From Pantoea sp. (lineage in GTDB: Bacteria; Pseudomonadota; Gammaproteobacteria; Enterobacterales; Enterobacteriaceae), in assembly GCF_028283705.1 (NCBI RefSeq), contig NZ_JAPWKD010000031.1, positions 170,645 to 234,644 of the forward strand: 64,000 nucleotides of DNA, in the 5' to 3' direction. Position numbers and translations under genes: made by a program. Positions within the stretch are counted from its first letter, which is position 1. Each line of letters opens with the position of its first letter. Shown here piece by piece: positions 25,405 through 34,892 of this stretch. Under the pieces are notes generated by a model. It did not search any database. It saw nothing but the letters and a program-made list of their open reading frames with translations, and was not told where the DNA came from.

Positions 25405-25430
25405 GCCTCCCCGGTATTCAGTGGGGAGGC
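25405..25430. terminator. Stem-loop between convergent pckA and the Tat-signal protein gene
   Basis: GCCTCCCC and GGGGAGGC arms (8 bp, GC-rich) around a 10-nt loop, 15 bp after the pckA stop. No T run follows, so it may act as a weak bidirectional terminator or an mRNA end protector. Confidence 0.6.
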
Positions 25431-25442
25431 CATCTGCATACA

Positions 25443-27017
25443 TCACAGCAGTGTCGTATGTATATCGACCCAGCTGTCAGCAGGAATATCAGCATAGTCA
25501 CCGGCAACCGGGGTCACAGTGCCTTCCGCACTGTTATAGGCGTACTTCAGCGACCTGACACCAATCACAAGCGTATTGGCAGCGTCAGACTCGATGGCAG
25601 CCACCAGATGCTGCATTCCTCCTCCTCCCGCAATCATCGGATTGCTGATTCTCCAGGTGGAATTATTCCTGATTGCGGATGCGCCTGTGACTTTATATTT
25701 CCCCGTCGATTGCTTTGTCACCGCAATTTGACCTGACTGCGCATAACCGCGATTAATCGCACTAAAATTATCGTTTTGTTTAAAGCCATCCTGCACCGGC
25801 GATCGGGTTGCTGCCGGTATCGCATCACAAATGCGGATCACTGCTCCCAGCGTCTTCACGACGCGCCCGTCGTTAAGTGGAACATAGGTATTTGATGTTA
25901 ATGAATTTGCCGCCTCCACATACACAATACCATCAGGCTCACTGGTGACGTGCTCATCACCTGAACTGTTAATAAAGACTTTATCCACACCTGAATTTGC
26001 GGCATCGGTATAACGCAGTGGTATGAACGTCGCACCTTCATTGCGTGCGGCAATTTTTGCATACACGATGAGCATGTTGTTTGGAACATCATACACATAG
26101 CCAAATTGCGTCAGGTCTGCAATGCCATGTCGTGAGTCGGAAGGATCGCGCAGGTTCGTAATACGCAACACATGCTTTGCGGTAGTCGTATTCAGAGACG
26201 AAACCAGAACATCATTGCACTGGATAAGATAGGTATAGATTGATTCTGATAACGTCCCGCCGGAGATATAAAACCCGGTGAAGTTGGGACCTGAGCTTCT
26301 GATCCCGGTCTTAATCGCGAATAATTTGACCCAATAAGGCTGACTGTTCCAGCCAGTGGGATAGACACTGCCCTTCCTCAACGGCGCGATTAAATCCTTA
26401 TCCGTTAATGCGCGTGGAGCAACCACCCCGGCCCCGCCATAAGGTGCACCGTAATCGGTATATTGCCCGGGACCGGCAATATACATGTCAGCAGAGCCGT
26501 CAGATTTGGGGAGAAAAATCAACGATGAGTGCAGCGTATCATCCTCTGCACCGGCAAAAGGTAATCGCAATATGCTGCCATTCCATGCGGCAACACCTTG
26601 CCCATAGGGTTCAGTGAACGGGATCGCCACTCTGGCCGCAGTGGGTCGTCCTTCTTTTATCGCATAGGTCTGCATACGACCGCGTTCATCAATAATTAAA
26701 GCCGCCCGGTTGTCCGGGCCGCCAAAACTCATTCCGGCGATGCCTTTTGGGTCCGAAGCGCCCTGCACAACATCGAACTGGCCGCGTTGTTTTACCCGAT
26801 CAAACACCGAGGCTAAACCATTGCCAACGATCGCCTTTCCTTCACCGCTAAAAACATCAGCCATTGGTTCTGCTTTGGTAACGAAAGGAATGCCCGGTGC
26901 CGGATGCGTTGTTGACTGGCCCCCAGCGGAAGCTGCCGCCGCACTTCGGGTTGAGAACAGCGTGAGAAGTGCTGAAGGAAGGATCCAGTGCAAAAGATTT
27001 CTGCGTGATATCGTCAT
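25443..27017 (-). CDS. Tat-signal exported protein at the end of the exopolysaccharide operon
   Basis: A 524-residue protein with a twin-arginine-type leader: MTISRRNLLHWILPSALLTL, then a Ser/Ala-rich cleavage region (about residue 30). The mature part is rich in Gly, Thr, Asn and short beta segments (VVQGASDPKGIAGMSFGG, GGAGVVAPRALTDKD) and ends ADIPADSWVDIHTTLL. This suggests a beta-structured, possibly tailspike-like or glycan-binding protein. It is the last gene of the leftward polysaccharide operon, 84 bp after the beta-helix gene. By analogy with the tailspike-like glycan lyase of stewartan clusters it could trim or bind exported polysaccharide. The function is not established. Confidence 0.6.
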   Translation of the reverse strand: MTISRRNLLHWILPSALLTLFSTRSAAAASAGGQSTTHPAPGIPFVTKAEPMADVFSGEGKAIVGNGLASVFDRVKQRGQFDVVQGASDPKGIAGMSFGGPDNRAALIIDERGRMQTYAIKEGRPTAARVAIPFTEPYGQGVAAWNGSILRLPFAGAEDDTLHSSLIFLPKSDGSADMYIAGPGQYTDYGAPYGGAGVVAPRALTDKDLIAPLRKGSVYPTGWNSQPYWVKLFAIKTGIRSSGPNFTGFYISGGTLSESIYTYLIQCNDVLVSSLNTTTAKHVLRITNLRDPSDSRHGIADLTQFGYVYDVPNNMLIVYAKIAARNEGATFIPLRYTDAANSGVDKVFINSSGDEHVTSEPDGIVYVEAANSLTSNTYVPLNDGRVVKTLGAVIRICDAIPAATRSPVQDGFKQNDNFSAINRGYAQSGQIAVTKQSTGKYKVTGASAIRNNSTWRISNPMIAGGGGMQHLVAAIESDAANTLVIGVRSLKYAYNSAEGTVTPVAGDYADIPADSWVDIHTTLL

Positions 27018-27101
27018 AATTAATCACTGCCTATGCTGGTCATATTAAAAAACTCTACAGCACAAAAAAGAGTCCCGGACATCATTATTATCGGCCACTG
27101 G

Positions 27102-28772
27102 TTACTGCTGCCAGCCAATGTTATTGCCAGTTTTTCCCCATATATCCACACTGGTGTTAGCTGTGCCTGTTTTTAACGCTGGAGAATCGCTGGCGAGCTG
27201 AAGGATATTTTTTGCCTCTTTTATTCCCGCAGGAGGGACCAGGGGTACAGTGAATCTGAATTTAGGATCGACATAATGTAAATCACGGGTCAAAACCCCC
27301 GGTAAGGCTGCCGACGCGGCGTCCGGCCAGGCTTCTGAGAAGAAAATACAATTTTTAAAAGCGTATTTGGTCAATAAACTGCCAAACGTCGCAACATGCT
27401 CCGGGCTGATAAGATCTGAATTATCCCGATGTTTCCAGTAGAAAATACAATTCTCCAGGGTTAACGCTATAGCCGCCGGGTTATCCTCTTTACGTGGATT
27501 GCAATAAAGAACATGGTCATTGGCCTGAGAAACGGTGTCGATAAACAGGCAGTTACGCACCACGTTGTTATAGCAGTAGCGGAAACAGCAGGCTTTTTTC
27601 CAGTAAATATCAGAGGTCCGTTGCGTTCGCGCTACCCCATCATTGTACGAGACAATATATTCAATCACGTTATCGACACAGCCTACACCATAGGTATGGT
27701 AGAGAGTGTAGGTATCTTCACTGAGTGGTTTATAGCCGTTAGCATGGTACCAGCTATTAGAAAACGGTCCCTGAACCAGCATAAACGGCTTGGCATTATT
27801 GGTCAGGTAGCCCCAGCGTAACAGGCAATTATTGCAATGGTAATCCAAATCCAGTGCGTAACGATCAGGAGCTGCCGGACCAGAACCGTGCACCTCAAAA
27901 TTCTGGCCGGTGGCATAAGCGCACATGGTCATCCATAACGGAACATCAGCACGGGCTGTGGTCCAGGCTTGTGGATCTTTAACCGGGTTATAAACATTAG
28001 TGCGGTAAGAAGAATAATAAATATTATCCCAACCTGATTCCCATTCATCACCACGCACATCACGGTTTTTATTTTTACTGGCGGCACCGGAAAGTAAAAC
28101 GCCGTAGTTGACGATATTAGTGAATGAAACATCAAGGATACGCACCCCATAACTTTTGCGCTGGTCGCCATAATAGGTTGCAGGATCGGAAAGATTGGGG
28201 TTACCACGAAAAAATATGCCACAGTTGATGTGATCACCGTAAATATCATGAAGAAAGATTTTATGGGCAATATTTGTCTTGTCTCTGACTGCCAGATGAA
28301 TGCAGGCGACTTCTTTAGTGGGTGCGGATCCAGAAATTGCGGCGGGGTCACCGATAAAATTAATATGGTGGATTTCCAGATTGCATATTCCGTTTTCGTC
28401 TCCCCGCACCGTGCCATACAGATAGCCTCCGGTATGCTGTTCGCCAGGCGGCGAGGAGAGCTGTAACGAATTGATATTAAAGTTCTGGAAAGTCGTGTCG
28501 GTATGACGTGTGGCGGCATCTTTAGGATACCAGATCGGCCAGGCACCTTCTCCATAAGACGTCAGGACACTTTGTGTACCCGAACGATTCAGGAAAAAGG
28601 CGAGTTTGTTCTGGCTAAGATAGGACCAGTTAAAACGCGTACCACATTTGATTGCAACGGTAACAGGATGGGTGACACCAGAGGCGATGACTTCATCCAT
28701 CGAACGAAAGGGATGCTCCCGGCTCCCATCACCACGGGCAGTCGATGAGGGATCAACATAGATATACTTCAT
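27102..28772 (-). CDS. Right-handed parallel beta-helix protein, candidate polysaccharide lyase/depolymerase
   Basis: A 556-residue protein opening KYIYVDPSSTARGDGSREHPF, the usual entry of pectate-lyase-like beta-helix domains (Y-V-D-x-x-x-G-D-G-S-x-x-H-P-F). Repeated short strands with N-C-x-F/N-C-L turns follow (LENCIFYW, FKNCIFF, VRNCLFID). There is no signal peptide. AGGG precedes the start. It lies within the exopolysaccharide operon, after the GT14-like gene. Related operons encode a tailspike-like glycan lyase that controls polymer length. A similar role is the best guess, but catalytic residues cannot be assigned. Confidence 0.65.
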   Translation of the reverse strand: MKYIYVDPSSTARGDGSREHPFRSMDEVIASGVTHPVTVAIKCGTRFNWSYLSQNKLAFFLNRSGTQSVLTSYGEGAWPIWYPKDAATRHTDTTFQNFNINSLQLSSPPGEQHTGGYLYGTVRGDENGICNLEIHHINFIGDPAAISGSAPTKEVACIHLAVRDKTNIAHKIFLHDIYGDHINCGIFFRGNPNLSDPATYYGDQRKSYGVRILDVSFTNIVNYGVLLSGAASKNKNRDVRGDEWESGWDNIYYSSYRTNVYNPVKDPQAWTTARADVPLWMTMCAYATGQNFEVHGSGPAAPDRYALDLDYHCNNCLLRWGYLTNNAKPFMLVQGPFSNSWYHANGYKPLSEDTYTLYHTYGVGCVDNVIEYIVSYNDGVARTQRTSDIYWKKACCFRYCYNNVVRNCLFIDTVSQANDHVLYCNPRKEDNPAAIALTLENCIFYWKHRDNSDLISPEHVATFGSLLTKYAFKNCIFFSEAWPDAASAALPGVLTRDLHYVDPKFRFTVPLVPPAGIKEAKNILQLASDSPALKTGTANTSVDIWGKTGNNIGWQQ

Positions 28773-28821
28773 TCTGAAATACCCTGATAATGAGCGGGCC
28801 AGGATGCCAGCCCTTTACTAT

Positions 28822-29697
28822 TTATTGGATCAGTTTTTCGAAGAACTCATAAGGAATGCCTGATGATATTTTCCTGGTAAAGACACAGCCCGAAGCTTTG
28901 ATCCTTTCAAGGTCACTACTATCAAGAATTCTTGGATAATCTGGTCCGGTTGTCCAGTCGATGTATCTCAATGCATCATTCAGCTTATTTTCGTCATGAT
29001 AATTATCGGTCACACCGATCTCCTTAAGAGCAGTATGAAAGAAAACTTCATCAGAAATAAAAGAATGATGAAACAAATCACGATACCAGTCATTGGCATT
29101 AATAAATGCCATTAAAGCCTGTAACGTTTTCTGGTTCAATGAAATCCAGTTAGTCCCTTTGTAAAACTTCGCCACCTTATGCGCATCCTGTTTAAAACGC
29201 CTGCTGACATAAAATGGCATAATCAGTCTGAACATTCGAGTCTTCACCTTTTCAGGGAGGCTTTTATCTTTCTTATAGAAATAGTGTGGGTAGTCATACC
29301 TGACCCGGAGCAGAGGATCCACATAAGTATTGCGTTTATCCTGATAGTGGATCAAATTCCTCATTTCAATGGAAGATAACAAATCATTGATTTCCTGATT
29401 AGTCATACATGGGAGGTCATCTCCCGAAATTAAAAACATATAATCAAAATTAAAGTTTAATGCTTCATTGAAAGTTTTAATCGTCGAGTCAACGAGACTA
29501 TACCCTCCCCAGGATATATCAACACGATCTCTGACAAAAAAAACATTCTTCGCGGTGAAAACTTCAAATTCATCCATCGAAGACTTAGCATCCACATGGA
29601 TTAAAATGACATTTTCTTCAAAAGAAGATAAGTAATTCACCGTATATAAAAGTGGATTGGTTATTTTATGGCAAAGAATACAAAATATTTTCTTCAT
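28822..29697 (-). CDS. Core-2/I-branching-type glycosyltransferase (GT14-like)
   Basis: A 291-residue enzyme with no membrane segment. ILIHVDAKSS (about residues 31-40), SWGGYSLVDSTIKTF and the FLISGDDLPC motif (about residues 87-96) are features of the GT14 beta-1,6-N-acetylglucosaminyl/xylosyltransferase family. The GTNWISL segment is near residue 180. The family transfers a sugar without a DxD metal motif. GGAGAG precedes the start. By inference it adds a branch sugar to the lipid-linked repeat unit at the cytoplasmic membrane. Confidence 0.8.
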   Translation of the reverse strand: MKKIFCILCHKITNPLLYTVNYLSSFEENVILIHVDAKSSMDEFEVFTAKNVFFVRDRVDISWGGYSLVDSTIKTFNEALNFNFDYMFLISGDDLPCMTNQEINDLLSSIEMRNLIHYQDKRNTYVDPLLRVRYDYPHYFYKKDKSLPEKVKTRMFRLIMPFYVSRRFKQDAHKVAKFYKGTNWISLNQKTLQALMAFINANDWYRDLFHHSFISDEVFFHTALKEIGVTDNYHDENKLNDALRYIDWTTGPDYPRILDSSDLERIKASGCVFTRKISSGIPYEFFEKLIQ

Positions 29698-29767
29698 TCT
29701 TTACTCTCCTAAAGTTGAAACAGCTCATTTTAATGAATTCAATCAACAGGATAAGCAACACTTCATA

Positions 29768-30304
29768 TCAGGCTACACGAATGTTCTCAGGTTGATATTT
29801 CCGGGTTTTGATAAAAGGCTTTTGCGCTATCACGTAGTGATCGTCGGCAACACTGGTCATCACTATGGCTCCGGCACCTATCACCACATTATGGCCGATC
29901 TCGATATCATCACCGAGAATACAGGAGTTAACCCCCATCGAGACATTATCACCGATGATAAAGTGCTCGGGGTAGGACAATCGGTTCCCTCCCACGGTAC
30001 AACATTGTCTGATATTGAAGTTCTTGCCAATAACACACCCGCTATTGATGACAACCGAGTAGGCATGCCAGATAACAAATCCATGGCTAATTTTTGTCCG
30101 ATATGAGATTTCAATCCCAAACATAAATTCATTAAAAAACTTATGCATGATAACAAAGATCAATGTTATCGGATAAAACACCGCCACACGCCGGGCATGT
30201 AAAGATGCCAGCCGATACAGCAATACAACCAGCTTTGACTTGATACCTGGATTCATTTTAATTTCTGACAATGTCAGTTTCATGCTGCGAAAAATATTCA
30301 TCAT
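29768..30304 (-). CDS. Hexapeptide-repeat O-acetyltransferase (serine acetyltransferase-like)
   Basis: A 178-residue left-handed beta-helix acyltransferase. Imperfect hexapeptides run from about residue 78 to 155 (SVVINSGCVIGKNFNIRQCC, then NRLSYPEHFIIGDNVSMGVNSC). The catalytic His is probably in HGFVIWHAYSV. It starts inside the wzx stop codon (TAATG), so the two are translationally coupled. Such enzymes put acetyl (or succinyl/pyruvyl-type) groups on polysaccharide repeat units from acetyl-CoA. No cysteine-synthesis partner is near, which argues against true CysE. Confidence 0.8.
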   Translation of the reverse strand: MMNIFRSMKLTLSEIKMNPGIKSKLVVLLYRLASLHARRVAVFYPITLIFVIMHKFFNEFMFGIEISYRTKISHGFVIWHAYSVVINSGCVIGKNFNIRQCCTVGGNRLSYPEHFIIGDNVSMGVNSCILGDDIEIGHNVVIGAGAIVMTSVADDHYVIAQKPFIKTRKYQPENIRVA

Positions 30305-31614
30305 TACTCACCTGATCCAGAGTTATAGTTAATCCTGATTTGTTTATTGTTAAGAAAACCAAGCAAATTGATCTGAAATGTTCTAACATGGAGTCTGAAG
30401 ACAATCCCATTTCTGAAAAAATAGTTGAAGACAGTCAGAGAAATAAGTTCTGTTAATAATTTCGCTATCGCTGCACCGTAGATGCCATAGAACCAAATAA
30501 GTGGAAAATTCAAAGCCATACTGGTAAACAGTACCAACAGTGTTTTCTTGGACAAAAATGCATAGCCCGAATACTTCGCGATAAATCGTCCTGACACGGT
30601 TCCCAATGCTGACAGCATAGTCGAGCCAAAAATAATCAACAACGGAATATAGGCGTCCTCGTATTTTTCGCCATAGAAATAATCGATGAAGTAGCGACCA
30701 AAAAAGAATGACACGATAAAAACAGGTAATGATAAAGCAATAACCGTGATATTAAGCCTGGCCGTTTTGTTTAATGCCTCTTCTTCATCATTTTCTGAAA
30801 AAATTGCAGGGAATGCAGAAGTTGTAAAAGCATTGAACACAAATGACCATGCACCTGCAAGAGTGGCCGCAACCGAGAACACCCCGACACTCCCATGACC
30901 TTTCATAAATTCCAGCCCCATCATCGAGAGTCGCGTATAGAGTGCAACCGAGATTGAGGAAATAACAAACGCCATACCGGAATAAAAAAGGTATTTTGCA
31001 TAACGCATCTGATTTCGCCAGACCACCGTTGGCCGGTCAATTTCCAGATGGAAAAGGAACCGACGCAATACAAAAGGTATCAGTCCTGTCAGGATTATCG
31101 GTACACATAACCAGACTGGATCCATTTCCAGCCAGGCAATCCCCCAGCGGCAAAGCAGGCTCACCACCAGACCAATCACATTGATCAAGGTGTTCTTTTT
31201 TGACTCCAGCTTTGCATCAAAGAACAGGTTATAAACATCCAGCGTGGTGAATAAGCAGGCCAGACAACATGCAAAGACAAAATAGATGCCCTCTTCACCC
31301 AATCGCCACCAGGTAAATGCGATGAAGGGAATACAGAGCACAGCAAAAATCAACAACCTGAACCAGGCTGTGGTGAGTGTGATCTTGATTCCCGACTGCT
31401 GATTCCTGCTCATCCTTTTGAAAATGATAACATCACTACCCATCTGGGCAACAATTTGCGTTATCTGGAAAATTGAAGTCGCGAACGCGATCTCTCCAAA
31501 TATCTCTGGCCCTACATATTTTGCTACGAAGGACGTAACGAAAATCAGGCCAAATACAGCTATCAGCTTTTCTGAGATAATCCAGAAAGCATTAGTGACC
31601 ACTCGCCTGTTCAC
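30304..31614 (-). CDS. wzx: Wzx-type lipid-linked oligosaccharide flippase
   Basis: A polysaccharide-transporter family flippase of about 436 residues with 12 or more hydrophobic helices. The N-terminal segment KYVGPEIFGEIAFATSIFQI is the family pattern. The GTG at 31614, six bases after CAGGAG, is chosen over the upstream TTG. It moves the undecaprenyl-linked repeat unit across the inner membrane for Wzy. It is clearly related to the second flippase at 43048 (compare YVGPEIFGEI/YIGPENFGKI and SGYAFLSKK/SGYSYLAKK). Confidence 0.88.
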   Translation of the reverse strand: MNRRVVTNAFWIISEKLIAVFGLIFVTSFVAKYVGPEIFGEIAFATSIFQITQIVAQMGSDVIIFKRMSRNQQSGIKITLTTAWFRLLIFAVLCIPFIAFTWWRLGEEGIYFVFACCLACLFTTLDVYNLFFDAKLESKKNTLINVIGLVVSLLCRWGIAWLEMDPVWLCVPIILTGLIPFVLRRFLFHLEIDRPTVVWRNQMRYAKYLFYSGMAFVISSISVALYTRLSMMGLEFMKGHGSVGVFSVAATLAGAWSFVFNAFTTSAFPAIFSENDEEEALNKTARLNITVIALSLPVFIVSFFFGRYFIDYFYGEKYEDAYIPLLIIFGSTMLSALGTVSGRFIAKYSGYAFLSKKTLLVLFTSMALNFPLIWFYGIYGAAIAKLLTELISLTVFNYFFRNGIVFRLHVRTFQINLLGFLNNKQIRINYNSGSGE

Positions 31615-31682
31615 AGCAATCTCCTGTAAGAGCAAAACTGTTTCACGTCAAAAATAAATATGGTGGGATGGCAAGGCAAAGA

Positions 31683-32498
31683 TTAAATTTTTACTCTATC
31701 AACACGATAAAGAAAGTTAAGGAATTTCTCTGGCGCAACCCGGGTAGAAACCCGGACAAGAAAAGCAGCAAGGTTGTTAACTATCGAGACCGTCTTCAGT
31801 TGTCTTTTCAGATTAAAGAGAGACGCTTCACTCTTAATGTAGTTAAAACCCCGGCGTTTCTTTAACATGCCAGAGCCAACCCGAACATTCAACAAAATAT
31901 CTGTTAAATTATGTGTTGTAAAATTCCCTGCGATTATTCTTAACCAGAGATTGTAGTCCTCCATAAATAGATGATGACGATAGCCTCCGACCTGATCAAC
32001 TACCGATTTTTTAAAAATCACACTCATATGATTGAATGGATTTTTGAGTCTTGAAAAGCGTTTAATATCCGTATGGTTCTCAGGAAGACGTTTAAGTCGC
32101 TGCTGGCCGATTTCATCAAACTCAATAACCGCAGCTCCCAGTAAGGCAATTTCAGAATTTTCCTCCATAAACTTCATCTGTCGCTGGAAACGTTCCGGAA
32201 GACAGATATCATCCGTATCCATACGCGCGATGTATTCGCAGGAGCAGTGTTTCATGCCTTCGGCCAGTGCCAGTCCTAAACCGATATTTTTTTCCAGTTG
32301 TACCCGTTGAACGGAGAGTTTACTTTCCCACCGTGTCACCACTTCCTCCAGTGCATTATCAATAGGGCCATCGATAACCAGAATAATTTCCTTAGGCTGA
32401 AGCGTTTGCTGCTCCAGGCTGAGAAAACAACTTTCCAGATTTTCTGGTGTTTCCTTAAAGTATAAGGACATCAATACAGAGAATGGTTGTTGTAACAT
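31683..32498 (-). CDS. Family 2 glycosyltransferase
   Basis: A 271-residue GT-A enzyme. FSVLMSLYFKETPENLESCF begins the nucleotide-binding fold. ILVIDGPIDN, GLGLALAEGMKHC and YIARMDTDD (DxD motif, about residues 90-98) follow, with an acceptor region GGYRHHLFMEDYNLWLRI (about residues 168-185) that contains the ED catalytic-base pair. AGGTGA precedes the start. It is one of several transferases that build the repeat unit on the cytoplasmic face; donor and linkage are unknown. Confidence 0.88.
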   Translation of the reverse strand: MLQQPFSVLMSLYFKETPENLESCFLSLEQQTLQPKEIILVIDGPIDNALEEVVTRWESKLSVQRVQLEKNIGLGLALAEGMKHCSCEYIARMDTDDICLPERFQRQMKFMEENSEIALLGAAVIEFDEIGQQRLKRLPENHTDIKRFSRLKNPFNHMSVIFKKSVVDQVGGYRHHLFMEDYNLWLRIIAGNFTTHNLTDILLNVRVGSGMLKKRRGFNYIKSEASLFNLKRQLKTVSIVNNLAAFLVRVSTRVAPEKFLNFLYRVDRVKI

Positions 32499-32537
32499 AC
32501 GTCACCTTTTGCTGTGTGTAATCAGTAATCAATGCAA

Positions 32538-33575
32538 TCAAATCTCCTGATAAAGTTCGCTATAGCTAAGTGCCATTTTTTTTGCGGAGTAGTTTTTCGA
32601 ATAATTGTTTTTGGCATTTACTGACAGACTGGCCTTGTCGTTGAAAAAATAGTGCTCATCAAGGCAGTCAATCAGCCCCGATGTTGTTTTATTAAATAAA
32701 AACCCACTTTTCTCTTCCCAGGAATTAAGAACTTCTCTATGTGGCTCGATATCTGAACAGATGAATGTCTTACCCGAGGCCATTGACTCAATCAGGGCTA
32801 ATGGAAGACCTTCCGCGTGAGAGGCTGAAATAAAACAATCAAAATCTTTATACAGTGAATAAGGTTGATCGGTACTACCATGAAAAATAACCTTTTCGTT
32901 GTTAAATCTGCTGCGGAGATGTTCTTCATCAGTACCCGAACCAATAATATGCAGTTCAGCGCGCTTCCCCTGGCACCAGGTCTCAAACGCTTCCAGAATT
33001 TGCTGAACATTTTTCCTTTTGTTTAGCACACCCAAATAAAAATAATGCACCACATTGCCATGATGCTGATGTTGTAAAGAACGCGGCTGTTCGACACCAT
33101 TGGGGATGGCAGTCACCTTCTTCATCGCGTGATGACCTACACAATGTTTCATCACCGCATTTGAACAGGCAACTTTGTAGAAATGACGAATCATGAAGCG
33201 TCCGACCAGACCTTCAAGCATCCCTTTAACGAACCCTTTGGTCTGCACGAAATCCACTTCAAAATAGTTATGTATGGTGGTGACCTGTGGAACTGAAGCA
33301 AACGAGAAATAATTGAAGATATCGGAGACCGTGCAATGACTATGCACAACCGAAAATCCTCCTTTCCGGATAAACTTCAATGCCTGTAAAATGGCCGTTC
33401 GTTTGAATATGGTGACTTTCGCTCGTGTAGCAAACTCCCCTTTACGTTCGCCGTCATTAAGAGCCAATACTTCAATGTCATAAAAGTCAGGCAGATTTTT
33501 TATTATGGTCAGACATACGTTTACCGGCCCCGCGTTTTTTAAACTCGGGACAATAAAAAGGATCTTGTTTTTCAT
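32538..33575 (-). CDS. Family 4 (GT-B) glycosyltransferase
   Basis: A 345-residue GT-B enzyme. ILFIVPSLKNAGPVNVCLTI opens the N-terminal Rossmann domain, and VVHSHCTVSDIF and VTAIPNGVEQPRS precede the C-terminal domain. The donor-site EX7E motif appears in SASHAEGLPLALIESMASGK (about residues 253-272). It is a retaining transferase using a nucleotide sugar. It sits between the polymerase and GT2 genes of the operon. Confidence 0.88.
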   Translation of the reverse strand: MKNKILFIVPSLKNAGPVNVCLTIIKNLPDFYDIEVLALNDGERKGEFATRAKVTIFKRTAILQALKFIRKGGFSVVHSHCTVSDIFNYFSFASVPQVTTIHNYFEVDFVQTKGFVKGMLEGLVGRFMIRHFYKVACSNAVMKHCVGHHAMKKVTAIPNGVEQPRSLQHQHHGNVVHYFYLGVLNKRKNVQQILEAFETWCQGKRAELHIIGSGTDEEHLRSRFNNEKVIFHGSTDQPYSLYKDFDCFISASHAEGLPLALIESMASGKTFICSDIEPHREVLNSWEEKSGFLFNKTTSGLIDCLDEHYFFNDKASLSVNAKNNYSKNYSAKKMALSYSELYQEI

Positions 33576-33604
33576 TTAATGGTGTCTTTTAAAAATTGAT
33601 AAAT

Positions 33605-34861
33605 TTATCTATGTTTTATCCAGTACCCGTCATAGTCGATATCGTTGAGGTACTTATCAAAATCACTTTCGCTATAACTCAGCAGAAATACCGGGCTTGT
33701 CCAGGCGTAGGACCATAACCCCCCCATCGACAACGTCCTTCTCTGGGTATAGATATTGATGACCAGCAAACTTAGCAGGGCAAATACCACCAGAAAATTC
33801 CTGAGCAGAATGCGAAATTTTACCGAGTTAATCCCGGCAGAAAACAAATAGATATAGCAAAGCCTGATCGCAAGCAAATATTGAGCAATGTTAAGGTAAC
33901 GCCCCATTGCCGTGTATGAAATAGACATGATGAAACAGCTGGGAATGAATACATTCAGGAATCTATCGTATCCTTTCAATTCACTTTTACTCAGCAGATA
34001 AAAGATCAGAGAAGCAAATCCAAGCAGCCGCGTAATGAGTGCAACAACAATTGTATTGCTATCGTTGGGGGAGGAACTAAAAGAACCGTCAACATACCCT
34101 CCCATTGCATAGTCACCAACCCCCATAAAAGAAATGCTGGGCAGAATCGATCGCAATGCAACAGCACTCAACAGACCAAAAAATATGCTCAGCGGAATGA
34201 CAAATTTCTTTTCAACTCTAACGAAAAGACTTCCTAAAAATACCAGGAATACAAACGCCATGGAAAAGTGCATGAGTATTGAAAGTGCAATAAATAGTCC
34301 ACATCGTATCTTGCCACGGCTGTAGTAGCTGGTAACCGCATAGATCATAAATACCAGTGAAGTGCCGTAGCGAATGCCCAACACCAGGTTTAAGATATTG
34401 AGTGTTGAAAACACAGTAAAATAAGTCAATGCCAGTTTCCCGCAAGATACCGGACGATCTTCTATCCCTGAATTTTTTATCAACGTCACATTTCTGAACG
34501 AGGCCAGTAACAAATAACACATCAGTCCGCCATAAAAGGCTGGAATGAAAAAGAACGGGATTTTCAGCAACTGGAATATCCAGCCATTGACATAAAGCAG
34601 GACATCAGTATGCACCCCGGCAATATCTGAAAATCTTGTTCCCGGACCATAGGCGCTGATCTCCAGATAGCGCCGGTAAAGATCGCCCAATGGCGGAATC
34701 TTAATCAGCAGGAAAAAGTAGAACATCGACATGACAAAAAATGGCAGACGGTTCATTCCCTTTTTATCCAGAGAGAAAAAGGAAAGTGCCAAACCGCCTA
34801 ATGGAATAGTCATGCTCATTGCTAAGCTCAAAGGCATTAGCTTATTCAGTCTCATAGTCAT
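33605..34861 (-). CDS. wzy: Wzy-type polysaccharide polymerase (EpsG-like)
   Basis: A 418-residue integral membrane protein with about ten to twelve hydrophobic helices and little sequence conservation, as expected for O-unit or exopolysaccharide polymerases. A large periplasmic loop near residues 55-90 (DLYRRYLEISAYGPGTRFSD) and VLGIRYGTSLVFMIYAVTSYYSRGK (about residues 162-186) match EpsG-type members. It is the only polymerase candidate in the operon. AGGTGA with 4 bp spacing supports the ATG at 34861. It joins flipped repeat units at the periplasmic face. Confidence 0.8.
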   Translation of the reverse strand: MTMRLNKLMPLSLAMSMTIPLGGLALSFFSLDKKGMNRLPFFVMSMFYFFLLIKIPPLGDLYRRYLEISAYGPGTRFSDIAGVHTDVLLYVNGWIFQLLKIPFFFIPAFYGGLMCYLLLASFRNVTLIKNSGIEDRPVSCGKLALTYFTVFSTLNILNLVLGIRYGTSLVFMIYAVTSYYSRGKIRCGLFIALSILMHFSMAFVFLVFLGSLFVRVEKKFVIPLSIFFGLLSAVALRSILPSISFMGVGDYAMGGYVDGSFSSSPNDSNTIVVALITRLLGFASLIFYLLSKSELKGYDRFLNVFIPSCFIMSISYTAMGRYLNIAQYLLAIRLCYIYLFSAGINSVKFRILLRNFLVVFALLSLLVINIYTQRRTLSMGGLWSYAWTSPVFLLSYSESDFDKYLNDIDYDGYWIKHR

Positions 34862-34892
34862 GAGCTCACCTTACATTATTGTCAGTGATTCT

